Numbered from the stretch's first letter, positions 26,548 through 37,164 are shown. The stretch is 64,000 nucleotides of DNA from Xiphydria camelus (GCA_963678675.1 OY783193.1:20506977-20570976), one strand, 5' to 3'. The notes: a model not told the origin generated them from the sequence alone. Numbers and translations are program-made.

Positions 26548-26585
26548 TATATAAGCTGGGACAGACCGCATCTGTATTATCACTC
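26548..26585 (+). promoter_or_regulatory. TATA box and initiator of the zinc-protein gene
   Basis: TATATAAG at 26548 and TCACTC at about 26579, some 31 bases downstream, fit an insect TATA-initiator promoter about 100 bp before the ATG at 26677. Inferred from motif and spacing only. Confidence 0.5.
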
Positions 26586-26676
26586 ATCATAGTATCGTGT
26601 TCCGCGTCTCAACCTCACTCACAGTTAAGTTAAGGTATCGCAAATCGTCGATAGTGCATTCACGTAGTAAGTGACT

Positions 26677-27732
26677 ATGGCTGAGAAGTGTTTAATTTGT
26701 GAGGGTGAAGTTGAAAGTGATTTGTGTAACGTTGGAGAAAAAGGGATAATTGGATTAGTGAAGGCAAGTGTGTTAAGGAAAGATGGGAAAGAGAAAGGTT
26801 TCGAGAGTAAGACAAGTGGTGTTGTTCACAATTCTTGCAGAAGAGAATACGTCAGAAGTGACTCAATAAAGAGGTTTTTGAGAGAAACTCGTTCAGAGCA
26901 ACCTTCAACATCACGTGATGCCTCATCTTTGCGTTCAGGGCAAGTGAAATTCGATTTTAAAACAAAGTGTTTTTTCTGTACAGAAACGTATGACGAAGAG
27001 AAGGAGAGAAAATTAAATTATGCTAGGCGTCGAACTGTTTGTAATGTTGTTACGACTATGTTTCACGATTCCATTATCGTTCGTGGTCAGGAAAGAAAGG
27101 ATGAGCGGGGAAACGATGTAGTAAGACGTATCTGCACTGTTGGGGATCTACACGCAGCAGATGCAATATATCATCAGGATTGTTGCAAAAGATTCTTCTC
27201 AATCGCTGCTCCTTCAAAAAGAAAAGCTGAACGTCCTCAAGATGAAGAGATTTCAGAAGTAATGGAAGAAATCTACGATTATATTGAAGGGAATGGTAAT
27301 TGCCAATTCTCTATGGACGAGTTGTTGGAACAGGTTACGGGAGAGCTACCACACGTGAAGACTATCAAAGAGAAACTAAGGGAAAAATATGGGGACCGAA
27401 TTATTTTCAGCACAATTCGCACCAGACAAATTATCGTCTCCTTTCGTACTTTTGGTGATAAAATCTTGAGCGACTCATGGTATACTGCAAGGTGTAAAGA
27501 TAAACAGACAGAATGTGAGAGAATTGTAAAAAAAGCTGCTGAGATTATCTTGGAAGATATTGAATCCATGGCTTACGATAACAGTGCCTATCTTCCAGTG
27601 CTTCCTTCAGCTAGCTTCTGCAGTCAGGCTGAACAATCCTTGAACATTAATTATTTCATTTTTAACGGAAAAACAGATTTTTTTAAATTTTTCATATTTC
27701 CCCCTCCATATCTCCTGAAGTATAGACCCTAG
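26677..27732 (+). CDS. Transposon-encoded C2HC-type double zinc protein, C-terminally truncated
   Basis: Start ATG at 26677 (an upstream GTG in frame is not used in eukaryotes). Two similar Cys/His modules are visible: C5-x2-C8 ... H51-x2-C54, and a second with CFFC ... HQDC. A low-complexity link (STSRDASSL) and a helical region with ISEVMEEIYDYIEG and HVKTIKEKLREKYGD follow. It resembles the N-terminal half of a large insect and cnidarian transposon protein family whose second half is seen at 62571-63960. The frame runs into the right terminal arm (from about 27640), so the last 30 residues are arm sequence and the nuclease half is missing. Likely non-autonomous; it could still bind DNA. 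Related gene: 52666-53367. Confidence 0.7.
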   Translation: MAEKCLICEGEVESDLCNVGEKGIIGLVKASVLRKDGKEKGFESKTSGVVHNSCRREYVRSDSIKRFLRETRSEQPSTSRDASSLRSGQVKFDFKTKCFFCTETYDEEKERKLNYARRRTVCNVVTTMFHDSIIVRGQERKDERGNDVVRRICTVGDLHAADAIYHQDCCKRFFSIAAPSKRKAERPQDEEISEVMEEIYDYIEGNGNCQFSMDELLEQVTGELPHVKTIKEKLREKYGDRIIFSTIRTRQIIVSFRTFGDKILSDSWYTARCKDKQTECERIVKKAAEIILEDIESMAYDNSAYLPVLPSASFCSQAEQSLNINYFIFNGKTDFFKFFIFPPPYLLKYRP

Positions 27733-27746
27733 TGAAAAAGTGTATA

Positions 27747-30447
27747 GGGGAGAGTGGGGATAGGTGAACCACTTTTTTTTATTAACATTATTATGTCTGA
27801 ACAATTCGACGTAAGGGTCTGCTGTATATAGAAATCTAAAAGAGCCCACATTCCTTGGAATATTAAGTAGGTATGCAAAAATACTATCTTTTGTTTTGTA
27901 AAGTTTATTTGCTTTCCAAATTTTTGTCTCAAATGGTTCAGGTATCCCCACGGGTGGGGATACCTGAACCACCCTATGGGGATAGTTGAACCACCTTTCA
28001 GGATAACACAAAAACTACAATTGTATAAAAAAAGTGTAATTTATTTCTTTGTGCATGCCTTTTTTCTGTTCGAATATAAACATTGCACCTTTACAGCATG
28101 AAATCAAACATCACAAATTTGCTATTTATTCTTATTTTTGTTTTTTTTCTTTCTTTTTTCGAAAGTTTTCTTGAGTTTTCTGATTTTGTTTTTCCGCGAT
28201 CAATTTTTCTGCGGTGAGTCTGTAGCAATGATACTCCTTCCTCGTTTTCTTCCCCGAGTCGTCTGTTTTCGTGGTTTAGCCTTTGGGTACCCTCGTAAGT
28301 CCTCTGGCGATTTTCCTCTCAAGAACCCACGCATTCTGATCGCCAAAGGAACATTATCCAGGTCAATATTGGGAGACATTGCGGACTCGACTGAGTTATT
28401 GTTCCTCGCAGGAGTGTTCAGGAGCACATTTTTATCTTCTACGATTGCCATTTGTTGAGAATTTTGATTGTGAGTGTTTTCTGTGTTCATGTCTCTGTTA
28501 GTGTAATCACTCCCAAGAAAGTCAGATGCAGAAAACTTTTGTGGGTTGAAGGGAAAAATACCACTCTTTTCAAAACCTGATTTGATATTTTTCGGAGTAA
28601 TCGCAGCATCGTGTGCGGAATGCACACATTCTGCAACTTCGTAAATTGTTAGTGGTTGCTTCAAAGATTTGATCATTGCATCCAGAGATCGGTTGTAGGC
28701 AGCTTTGAATGGATAATAGCAAGTAATATCCAATGGTTGCAATTTATGAGACGTGTGAGGTGGCAGAGTCAAAAGTGTGATGCCATTCCGTTTCGCTAAA
28801 TCCAAAGCCCGGATAGATAAGTGACTTTCGTGGTTATCTAAAATCAGTAACTTTGGACTTGTCAGTGATGAGTTCGAATATTTTATGAAATGCTCCAACG
28901 TTTTTTCGAATAGCTCTGCATTCATCCATCCTGTCTTATTTGCTAGGCCAAGCGTATTTGGTATACCGTTCTTGAGCATTTTGGGAACAAATTTTACACG
29001 TGGGAAAACCATCGCAGGCGGCAAGAAACCTCCAGCAGCGTTGATGATACAACATGTCGTAACGAGTACACCTTTTTCTCCACTTGTCGCTTGCGAAACT
29101 TGCTTTGTATTTTTGGCAGCAATGACGTTTGGAGTTTTTGTTGGAACAGTTGTTGTTGCTGTTTCGTCTAGATTGAAAACGTTGGAAGGGTCGGAGAATC
29201 TGGGCTCCCGATCGTAGACCTTTTGTAAATTGTCGTAAAAAATCTTGACGTTATGAGCATTAAATGACGTAGCTCTAGTTAGGCAGCAGTTCTCCGGTTT
29301 CCGAAGAGTAATGTCTGGATTTCTTTTGCGAAATGAATGAAACCAGTCTTTACCTGCTGTTTCGTTCTCTTTCCACTGACGTGGCATTTTGATGTCATTT
29401 TTGAAGCCCAGCTCGAAAGCGAGCTTTCGACATTCTACGCTGCTGAGTCCGAAGCCCATTTGTGAAGAGCGTACGAGGTACTCACACAATTCCTTCTCCT
29501 GCTGTTTAGTGAAAACTTGACGTTGTTTAAAATCAGCCTCCAACTTTGTTTCCTGTCCTTCTTTTACCTTCATGACGTAGCGGCGAAACGTAGGATATGG
29601 AATGTTGTGTACTTTTGCTGCTTGGCAAATGCCATACCCCTTCTCCAGATGATCACGTAATGCGGATTTCATAGTTGCTCTGGAAGTCAAGCCTGTTTGG
29701 GTTTTGCGTTTGTAGTTTCTCACCATTTTGGCATCCTGCGATGGAAAATTTAGAATTAAATTTCATTTTGATGTTTTGTTTGTTTTTTTTTGATGTTTTG
29801 TTAATTAAAATTCATTTTGATGTTTTGATAAGGTTCAATTTGAAATTTGAATTGAAAATTGGAAACTATGGAAATCAAAAACTAGAAAAAAAATATCAAA
29901 TTCTTTTTTCCGATTCGAAATTTACAAAAGACATCCAATCAAAAGTTTGAAAAAAATTCGTGTTTCACAGAGTATTTTTCGATTTCCATAAATTATGGAA
30001 AATTTAGAAAATCAAATTTGGAAAGGTGGTTCATGTATCCCCACAAGTACTGGTTCATGTATCCCCACAAGTCATTAGCCAATTAGAAGTGATTTGAAGA
30101 AAACATGAAATATTTAAACTGCGTGAGCTATCCGTGAAAATATCATAATTTGCGTCTACTTACGATAAAATACAATTTTACGAAGTTCAATGCCACTGGC
30201 GAAGCACGATAAAATTTTTCCAAGAAAACGTTAGGTCACAATTGAAGCTGCAAACGGCGAATACAAACTTCGATTAGCGATAAAAACGACAACAATCGTT
30301 TGACGCGACTGTGCGTGCGTGTGAGGTTAGGATATCGACTAAGTACCTAAGCAACACACATATAGATGGCGCACAAAATCATGACAGAAGGTGAAATATT
30401 TGTAGTGGTTCATCTATCCCCGTGGTTCACCTATCCCCACTCTCCCC
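27747..30447. mobile_element. Intact pogo-like transposon, TA duplication
   Basis: Ends GGGGAGAGTGGGGATAGGTG and its complement, TA on both sides (27745-27746, 30448-30449). The other arm of the host element (about 25735, reverse strand GTGTATAAGACC) shows the empty site. It encodes a single transposase on the reverse strand. Repeated GGTTCA-nn-TATCCCCA motifs near both ends (27755, 27940-27992, 30022-30070, 30405-30440) look like transposase-binding sites. Confidence 0.92.
28200..29726 (-). CDS. Pogo-like (HTH-psq plus DDE) transposase
   Basis: 508 aa, start ATG at 29726, no introns or stops. The N-terminal helix-turn-helix of psq type lies at about residues 15-55 (ATMKSALRDHLEKG, YPTFRRYV); a second DNA-binding region of CENP-B type lies at about 65-140 (KDWFHSFRKRNPD). 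The nuclease core has D187 (VFNLDETATTT), D297 (LLILDNHESH) and D333 (LQPLDITCYYPFK), giving a D-D-35-D arrangement. The C-terminal 110 residues are polar and end in a basic patch (KPRKQTTRGRKRGRS), a likely nuclear signal. All catalytic residues are present, so the element may be active or recently so. Confidence 0.93.
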   Translation of the reverse strand: MVRNYKRKTQTGLTSRATMKSALRDHLEKGYGICQAAKVHNIPYPTFRRYVMKVKEGQETKLEADFKQRQVFTKQQEKELCEYLVRSSQMGFGLSSVECRKLAFELGFKNDIKMPRQWKENETAGKDWFHSFRKRNPDITLRKPENCCLTRATSFNAHNVKIFYDNLQKVYDREPRFSDPSNVFNLDETATTTVPTKTPNVIAAKNTKQVSQATSGEKGVLVTTCCIINAAGGFLPPAMVFPRVKFVPKMLKNGIPNTLGLANKTGWMNAELFEKTLEHFIKYSNSSLTSPKLLILDNHESHLSIRALDLAKRNGITLLTLPPHTSHKLQPLDITCYYPFKAAYNRSLDAMIKSLKQPLTIYEVAECVHSAHDAAITPKNIKSGFEKSGIFPFNPQKFSASDFLGSDYTNRDMNTENTHNQNSQQMAIVEDKNVLLNTPARNNNSVESAMSPNIDLDNVPLAIRMRGFLRGKSPEDLRGYPKAKPRKQTTRGRKRGRSIIATDSPQKN

Positions 30448-30699
30448 TAAAGCCTTTTTTGTTGAGAATTTTATATAGATTAATTTATTATTTAACTTTT
30501 TTTCGCTAGAGGTAGTAGTTTTCGAGTTATTAACGAAAAACTGAAAAAGGGGACCTTTAAAGACCCCCCCCCCCCCTTAGCACAACTCCCACCCATCAGT
30601 ACTTTTAGTATATTGTTACTGACACCTTCCCCTACAACTATGCCAAAATTCGCTTTTACATGAATTTTTTCCGCTATTTTTCCTTCGTTATCTGTACTA

Positions 30700-30877
30700 G
30701 TACTGCTTCGTACACCGATACAGTGAGCGTGTAGTAAGTGGAGAGGCTAGCGCTCGGGGAAAGGGAACCACCGAGTCCTGGCGGAGAGAGCAGATGCGTC
30801 CCGAGTTCCTGCGTCGCCACGCTAACAGCCGTTCTCACCGCCGCAGCGCCGCATTAGATGTTTCACATCAAAATTTA
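30700..30877. repeat. 'B' repeat block, end piece
   Basis: Continues the block interrupted at 25478 (CTGCTTCGTACACCGATAC, then GGAGAGAGCAGATGCGTCCC) to the terminal GATGTTTCACATC. The same end is seen at 3838 and 21037. Confidence 0.6.
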
Positions 30878-31132
30878 CATATGGTGATCGTTAAAAATGT
30901 AGATTTGGGAACCTTTTAAAACTTTCATATAGCTATAACTCAGAAACTCAAAAATGTGACAACCACTTTTAGCACTGACCCCTTCAATTTATTGCAATCC
31001 TAGGAATCTCATTTTTTTCGGTGTGCTACAAAATAATCGAAACATTTTCCAAGTCCAACCGACGGCATTCTTTTGATCACATCATTTTTCAGCATCGCAC
31101 TTACAAAATGTGCACGGTTCTTGACTTTTTAA
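30878..31132. other. Unassigned spacer
   Basis: No gene or clear repeat seen. It ends in the TTAA at 31129-31132 that borders the next element. Confidence 0.5.
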
Positions 31133-33922
31133 GGGGTAAGGCCACCATGTGCGTCAAGAAAGAAGGACGATTTTGTGCATTTTTTTTTAGGAGTAGTGTA
31201 AAAGCTATAGAATTTTCTTATAAAGTACTTTATCAAGTATCTTCAAAGCTACTAAAAAATATTTTGTTTTTAATTTTTGGTTAAGAAATGGCCGTTCCAG
31301 GGTCCGGTTTCTACGATGAATTTTTTGTGGAGGTCCAAAACGGGCGAACCGGCTGTACCCACAAGCGTGAACCTAGAACAAAAATCCAAAGATTTTTCTT
31401 TAATATATATCATAAACTAATAGACTACGTAGGGGATTTTGAAAATATTGATTTTTCGAGAAATGGTGAGTATATAAAAGAAAAGTTCACGTTTTCGCAT
31501 AAGAATTTCATACATAATCGTTTATAAAACAAAAAGTTTACAACTTATCGAAAAACCCCTACGTGGTCTATTAGATTATATAGGTATAAAGATGCCCTCA
31601 AAATTGCAAGGCAATCGATAAAGATTTGTAGCCGCTATCGGTTCGCCCGATTTGAAATTTCGTGTTCTGAGAAAAACGCGTTTAAAGTTTTAAGTAACAT
31701 TTTACGGTCGAAAATTATAGTATACCTTTAATCCGCGATGCCTGCACCGTATAGTTGGCCTTCTATGTTAATGTTGAGTTCTTCTTCTTCTTTTCTGGCT
31801 GATTTTGCGGCAATTCGAGCTGTTTTTGCAGCCTCAGTCAGCGATCGGTTCGAAAAATCGACGCGGAGTTCGTCCGCCTCAACGCAGAAATTGTAGCAAT
31901 TCCTTCCAACTGTCATGTCCAACTGTCGTATAACTTGCATTATACTACAAATTCCATCGTTGAAAGTGCACACGGCAAGATTCCCAGCAATATCCAGTAC
32001 GGTTTTTCCGCTTGACGTAGATTTTGGGGACATTGACCACACCGTTGCGTTGAAACTTTCATTGCTATTTTGCGTAAAACCACCTAAGCATCGATTTAGA
32101 AGGTCGTCGCTGCTCAACTCTTCGTAGATTGGTTTAATTGCGTCGAAAACTGTTTTCGATAGAGCCGGCTTGTGTAAAAAAGTACTAATTGATGTATTGG
32201 TGGCTTTTGCCTTTTGCCACGAACACCATGAATTTTCACCAGCTGGACACTTGCTGTGTTGAGGATTTTCATTCGTTGACAGCTTGTGATATAACGTCGC
32301 CCAAATTTCATTTCTCATTTTTTCCACAGAGTCGTGATTTCTGCGAATAGCCAAACCATAATAAATTGAGAGCTCGTCGACAAGTTTATTTGTTAATTTT
32401 CCTTTTCCGCCGAGACCGCGTACGTTCTTTTTTAAATTTATTAGTCTAGTGCCCATTCTTTTCTGCACGTGATCGATGCATTCTTTTTTATGTATAACAA
32501 AGCTTTCATATGGTTCAAACTTCAAAAGACCTGTAAAGGTTTTACTATCGCCATCTCCAATGTAACTGCCGTATTTTACTTGATATAAAGTTTCAGAGCG
32601 CTGAAACATTTCGATAACTGCATCTACCTCCATTTTACCAGCCGACCCCGTGTGATTTATTTGACAATCATTTTGATGTATTTCAAGCCACTCATCATAC
32701 TCTGCAGTATCACTTATTTTTCTCCAATATTCGCACGCCTTGCAGTAACTGGATTTTATAATTATATCGATTACTTTCCCAGTATTCCATCCGATCAAAG
32801 ACACCAAACCGAACAATGATGAAAATCCCCGCTTTCTCCACGAACCGTCTCCTGATACTATCAATTCATTTGGTAAACCTTTTCTTGCATTTTCTTCTTT
32901 TTCTATTTTTACTGCATTTTCCATGCTAGCCTTGGAAACGCGTTCAGTAGCATCACAAATAATGTTGACTACTTTATCATAAAATGAGTGAAATATTGGC
33001 CGAGGAAGTTCCATAAAAGCACAGAACTTCTTCATTCCGTGTAAACCTACTCCAAGCAGTCGCATGGCTATAATAATTCTTCTATTGATGTCATATGCTT
33101 TGTTATTGATGAGTGGACAATTTGGAATTTCAGTTTTCGCACACTTTTCACAAGATAGAACTATTTTAAAACCAAGTCCGCGTATACTACTTTCAGTAAA
33201 TGTGACGCCTGAGTCGCATATTTTACACTTCACTACTGACGAAATTGTTGAAAAAACAGCCACAAAATTGATGAAACGATAACCGAACGATGCATCAACT
33301 TCGATATTACGAGCATCGCCACTTAGCTTCAATTTCATAGCGGACGTGCCGACGCTTTCGGAGGAATCGAGTGCCTCCGCTTCATAACGGTTTGCAGGTC
33401 GCTTTCGTGACATAGACGGCTTTTTAAACAAACTTCTTCCACCTCGTTTAGCTTTATAGCCACCATATTTCGATTTATCACACATTTTATTCACTAATTT
33501 CAGTAACTCGTAGTAAAAAGATAAACTGATGAAACACGAAGCAAAATCACGCACGCGGCGTCCGTCTGACAGCTAGAATGACTTTACATAAAATAAATGG
33601 CCGAATAGTACTGCTAATGACACGAGCCTCAACTCCGATAATACGTCTCAACATGCATTTAATTAACAGTTAGCCCACTAATCGGGGAGATCTCCCTATG
33701 CAATGTAGTTTGGCTCGCCCGAGCGCGGTGGAAACCGTATAGTTGGCTATGGCGCTAAGTGTTAATGCGCCGCGCGGCGTCTCTGTAAATTGACGTAAAC
33801 GACCGATTCGAAATTTTTTTTGACTACGAAACCTTTTTTTTCTTATTCTTGAGGGTTTAAGGAAGGTTTTAAGCTAATAAAAAAAAATCGATTTTTGAAA
33901 AGTTCCATGGTGGCCTTACCCC
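31133..33922. mobile_element. Mutator-like transposon flanked by TTAA
   Basis: Terminal repeats GGGGTAAGGCCACCATG and its complement (17 bp), with TTAA outside each end (31129-31132, 33923-33926). A second inner repeat, CCGTATAGTTGGC, occurs at 31748 and 33736, near both ends of the gene. One intact transposase gene lies on the reverse strand. TTAA is not the 8-11 bp duplication expected for classical Mutator elements. Confidence 0.85.
31728..33485 (-). CDS. Mutator-like (PF20700-type) transposase
   Basis: 585 aa from the ATG at 33485 (MCDKSKYGGYK); the open frame extends 23 codons further upstream only from a GTG. The N-terminus is basic (KRGGRSLFKKPSMSRKRP), a probable nuclear signal. A zinc motif C87-x2-C90 ... 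C112-x2-C115 follows. Likely catalytic acids: D213 in VSGDGSWRKRG, D311 or D313 in YIGDGDSKTF and E476 in QNSNESFNATVW, the pattern of the insect Mutator-like transposase domain family. CPAGENSWCSW (413-423) is a second conserved Cys motif. The C-terminal tail has a helical charged segment (KSARKEEEELN). No stops or frameshifts. Confidence 0.88.
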   Translation of the reverse strand: MCDKSKYGGYKAKRGGRSLFKKPSMSRKRPANRYEAEALDSSESVGTSAMKLKLSGDARNIEVDASFGYRFINFVAVFSTISSVVKCKICDSGVTFTESSIRGLGFKIVLSCEKCAKTEIPNCPLINNKAYDINRRIIIAMRLLGVGLHGMKKFCAFMELPRPIFHSFYDKVVNIICDATERVSKASMENAVKIEKEENARKGLPNELIVSGDGSWRKRGFSSLFGLVSLIGWNTGKVIDIIIKSSYCKACEYWRKISDTAEYDEWLEIHQNDCQINHTGSAGKMEVDAVIEMFQRSETLYQVKYGSYIGDGDSKTFTGLLKFEPYESFVIHKKECIDHVQKRMGTRLINLKKNVRGLGGKGKLTNKLVDELSIYYGLAIRRNHDSVEKMRNEIWATLYHKLSTNENPQHSKCPAGENSWCSWQKAKATNTSISTFLHKPALSKTVFDAIKPIYEELSSDDLLNRCLGGFTQNSNESFNATVWSMSPKSTSSGKTVLDIAGNLAVCTFNDGICSIMQVIRQLDMTVGRNCYNFCVEADELRVDFSNRSLTEAAKTARIAAKSARKEEEELNINIEGQLYGAGIAD

Positions 33923-34681
33923 TTAAAGTAATTTAATATAAAAATGATAATGTTAATAAGAATTAAGTAAGCTTAATTCGATTGTAAAGTTATATTAGAG
34001 TGCTTTAATTTTTCATCTAGCTTATACAGGGTGTCCGTAAAGTATGGAAACGGTTGAATATCTCGAAAAGTACGCTTCATAACGGGAAACGAAAAAATAC
34101 GTATCCGATATTTTTTTTTAAACTATCAAATGATACCAAGATTGATCCCACACCCCAACCCCTGTGGGTGGGGCAGAGGGAAGCTTCAAAATCTTAAATA
34201 GGAATCCCCACTTTTGATTGCATATTCGCATTCTACATTAAAAACTACATAACTTTTATTTGAAATATTTTTTTCGATTCGTGGCAGATGGCACTATAAT
34301 CGACGAAATTCAATTTTTTCGGTTTTTGCAATTGAGAGTCGATTTATTCGATTCTGCAATACAATTGCGATAGAAATTTACATTTTTTATTCTCATACTT
34401 GATATTTTTGTTAAAAATTTAATTTAGTTTTGCAAATTTGAAGTGCAGATGCGTTCTGTACCTGGAGTTCCCCCGGCGGACGGTATATTCCGGGAATCGT
34501 AGCTATTCTTTCACTAGTAGTCCGTTTTAATGATATCCGTTAACCTGAGTACACATAAACAAGTACCGCTAATTGCCGGGCCTTCCGGACCCTCGAACCT
34601 CGATGTATTCCGAAAGGGATTATCCTTGAGCAAAATTAGCTTATTTCCTCTAACGGAACTTAGTGCGTCACGGGGAAATAA
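33923..34681. other. Non-coding region with a mariner-type end
   Basis: AT-rich and without a gene. TACAGGGTGTCCGTAAAGTATGG at 34025 is typical of mariner/rosa element ends and may be the left end of the element whose transposase remnant lies at 42400-43082. The 34440-34680 part is GC-richer and unassigned. Confidence 0.4.
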
Positions 34682-34997
34682 GGTATATAAAAACCCCATC
34701 TGCGGAATGAGAGAAAGCAAGCTAGATTTTTGCAGAGATCTTCGTTTTGATGTTCTAATGAAGCATCAAAAAGTCTCATGCTCACCCTTGTGCGTCTCGA
34801 GATATCAAAGGTCAAAGGTCATGAAAATCAGTTTTTTGCGAAAATCTCGCTTCCAGTTAGTCTGATGTCTTAAGAAGTTTTAACAAAATTTACGTAAAAC
34901 AGCATTCTCTACAAGTTTGATTCTATGCATTTTTTTGTAATATCAACCGTTTTCGAGATATAGCGTGAAGGAGCGGGAGCGCGCATTTTTGAATAGG
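34682..34997. repeat. Left arm of a long inverted repeat (partner 42066-42403)
   Basis: About 315 bp, matched in reverse complement 7 kb away. It includes ATCTGCGGAATGAGAGAAAGC and GACCTTTGACC(A/T) pieces and an inner edge TTGAATAGG. Together they may bound a long-TIR element that has since received several insertions. Confidence 0.65.
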
Positions 34998-35011
34998 TCA
35001 TAGTGTATATA

Positions 35012-35246
35012 CTACCCAATTATGGAGAAAGGCAGTAATTAGCAAAACAAATCGAAGTGCGTTTCTTGGTACTATTGAATATCTTGAATTATTTTGTACC
35101 CAAATTTTGTACCCTTTCATAGTGTTGAAGGTAGGTTCTATTAGTAATCTGTCTTGAAAACCCTTCGGCAAGAGGCATCGAAGGTAAAGTTGATTTTCCA
35201 CAAATTTGTCGGTTAGCAATTACTGCCTTTCTCCATAGTTGGGCAG
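35012..35246. mobile_element. 235-bp MITE, TA duplication
   Basis: Ends CTACCCAATTATGGAGAAAGG / CTCCATAGTTGGGCAG (about 35 bp pair), TA on both sides (35010-35011, 35247-35248). Tc1/mariner-type MITE by its TA target. Confidence 0.7.
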
Positions 35247-37164
35247 TATACTGCTTAGCTATAACTATAAATGCACTTTTCTTAGTAGTTATACTAAAAA
35301 ATTAAATTCCTATTATTATTTCAGTTAAAAGTTTGTTCATTTATAAAAAAGAATATAATAAATAATTAATAACAAAAAATGCATTCCTTTTCCGCACCAC
35401 TTTTGAAGTAGAATGCAAGGCGCGTTTTTTTAGATATGGTTTCTGAACAGTAACCGATTCACGTCTTTCGCAATGGGCATGTTCACGATTTTTTTTTGCT
35501 CATTCGTTAATACTTTTTGTGCCTATTTATAAGATGTGTTTGTTTTTTTTTCTGAGCACTAATTTCTTTTTTTTTTAATGTTTAAAGTTTGACTTCGATT
35601 CAAACGAAATCCTTAGTGACGTCACTAAAGCCACTGGAAAGGGCCCAAATCCGGGTTTGTGAATGGTGGAGAATCTGTTGCCCGACTCTGATTGGTCAGT
35701 TAAAATGGCGGTGAAAGTGCGACGCTTTAAAACGAATGCCTTTTTTAACATCTCAAAAGTACTGGAAAAACATTTTTTTAATGACCCATTTTTTACCTAC
35801 ATTACTTTAATACCCTAATCTTCCGATTCATGCACTTTAAACAGTTGTACAAAAAGTTGTGAACATGCCCATTGCCAGCGTGCTTTATGTTTCCTCTTCT
35901 TCGTCCTCGTCTTCTTCAGGTTCCTCAAGTAGTTCTACCAAAATATTGTTTTCATCATCACACGCTTCCGCTGTATCTAATTGCAAAATCTCTTCAGGCT
36001 CATGGTCTTCAATCTAAGTTCTAACATAATTGTTATATTTGACGGTTAGTCAGACAATTCTAAAAATATAAAAGCAATGGAGCAATTAAGACGAACTACT
36101 GCACTGTCTACATCTTATGAAGTTCGCTTTGATGCAACAATGAATGTGCCAATCAGCCAAGAAAAGTTCTTATCAAACCGATGCAACAAAAACATTTTTA
36201 TTGAAATGCTTATTGAACAACTACAAGCTGCTAACATCGCTACAATATAAGCCAAGGATGATGCGGATGTCCTAATCATCGAAACAGCCATCGAAGTATC
36301 GGAAAGAGAAAGAACCGCCGTCACATCATTAGAGAAGACATTGATTTGCTTGTTATTTGGGGGGGGGGGGTGTCTAAAAATAAATTTTTTAAATTGCCTT
36401 TTCTTATAGTAAAACATTTTAAGAATGTTGCTTCCAAATTTCAAGTCAATCGGAGCAAAACTCTCAGTCATAGATCTGTAAAAAACGAGATGCTAGAGCC
36501 GAAAACAACACTATTGCCACCTGCCCCAGACGAACTATTTAACACAATCAAGCAAAATCTGCAATGCAAAAAAAAGGAAAGGGGGCGGTCTGTTCTGCAA
36601 TTGTAAAAAAGGATGTGGTGCGCAGTGTGGATGTAGAAAAGTAGGACTACCATGCTCTACAGTTTGTGGTTAGTGTCACGGACAGGCATGTCTGAATCCT
36701 TCCTCAGAATTGCAACATTGAAAACTTCAGTGGCCATGAGCGTGAAGAGATTTTGCAATTAGATACAGCGGAAGCGTATGATGATGAAGACAAAACTACT
36801 TAAGGAACCTGAAGAAGACGAGGACGAAGAAGAGGAAACATAAAGCACGCCGGCAACTGCGAAAGACTTGAATCGGTTACTGTTCAGAAACTTTGGTTAA
36901 TATCGAAAACATGGATTAGGCCAGTAGGGTAAACATGGACTAGGATAGTAGGTACATGTGGTTGAAGTAACATATCTTAAAAAAACGCGCCTTCCATTCT
37001 ACTTCAAAAGTAGTGCGGAAAAGGATGCATTATTTGTTATGAATTATTTATCATATTTTTTTATAAATGAACAAACTTTTAATTGAAACAATAATAGGAA
37101 TTCAATTTTTTAGTAACTACTAAGAAAAGTGCATTTATAGTTATAGCTAAGCAGTATATACAGA
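35247..37164. mobile_element. Long-TIR element with decayed PIN-like/CXC gene
   Basis: Outer arms of about 230 bp (35249-35480 and about 36930-37164) pair from TATACTGCTTAGCTATAAC inward, including GCGCGTTTTTTTAGATAT. Inside them a second pair (35885-36015 and 36735-36845) carries the acidic GAAGACGAGGACGAAGAAG tract. The middle holds the pseudogene at 36060-36700. Confidence 0.65.
36060..36700 (+). pseudogene. Decayed transposon gene with PIN-like and CXC-like motifs
   Basis: In one frame around 36120-36240 one reads EVRFDATMNVPISQEKF and NKNIFIEMLIEQLQAAN, then a stop, then AKDDADVLIIETAIEVS. Near the end, after a frameshift around 36570, the frame from 36596 reads CNCKKGCGAQCGCRKVGLPC followed by a stop and CHGQACLN. 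The DADVLIIETAI segment looks like the acidic core of PIN-type nucleases and the Cys cluster like a tesmin/TSO1 CXC zinc motif. This pairing occurs in a repeated insect protein family of unknown function. Stops, shifts and a G12 run (36359-36370) show it is dead. Confidence 0.6.

Larger units (their letters stand above)
25479..30699. mobile_element. Long-TIR element 'H' with zinc-protein gene, GTA duplication
   Basis: Starts TAGTACAG and ends CTGTACTA. The arms are about 360 bp (25479-25840; right arm 27640-27746 plus 30450-30699, split by pogo). GTA lies on both sides (25476-25478, 30700-30702). The empty paralogue at 53715-53750 reads GAACGCTCC-CTA-CTGCTTCG without insertion, confirming a 3-bp duplication. 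The interior carries a TATA-type promoter and one open gene (26677 onwards). Without the pogo insert the element is about 2.5 kb. Class not certain. Confidence 0.85.
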
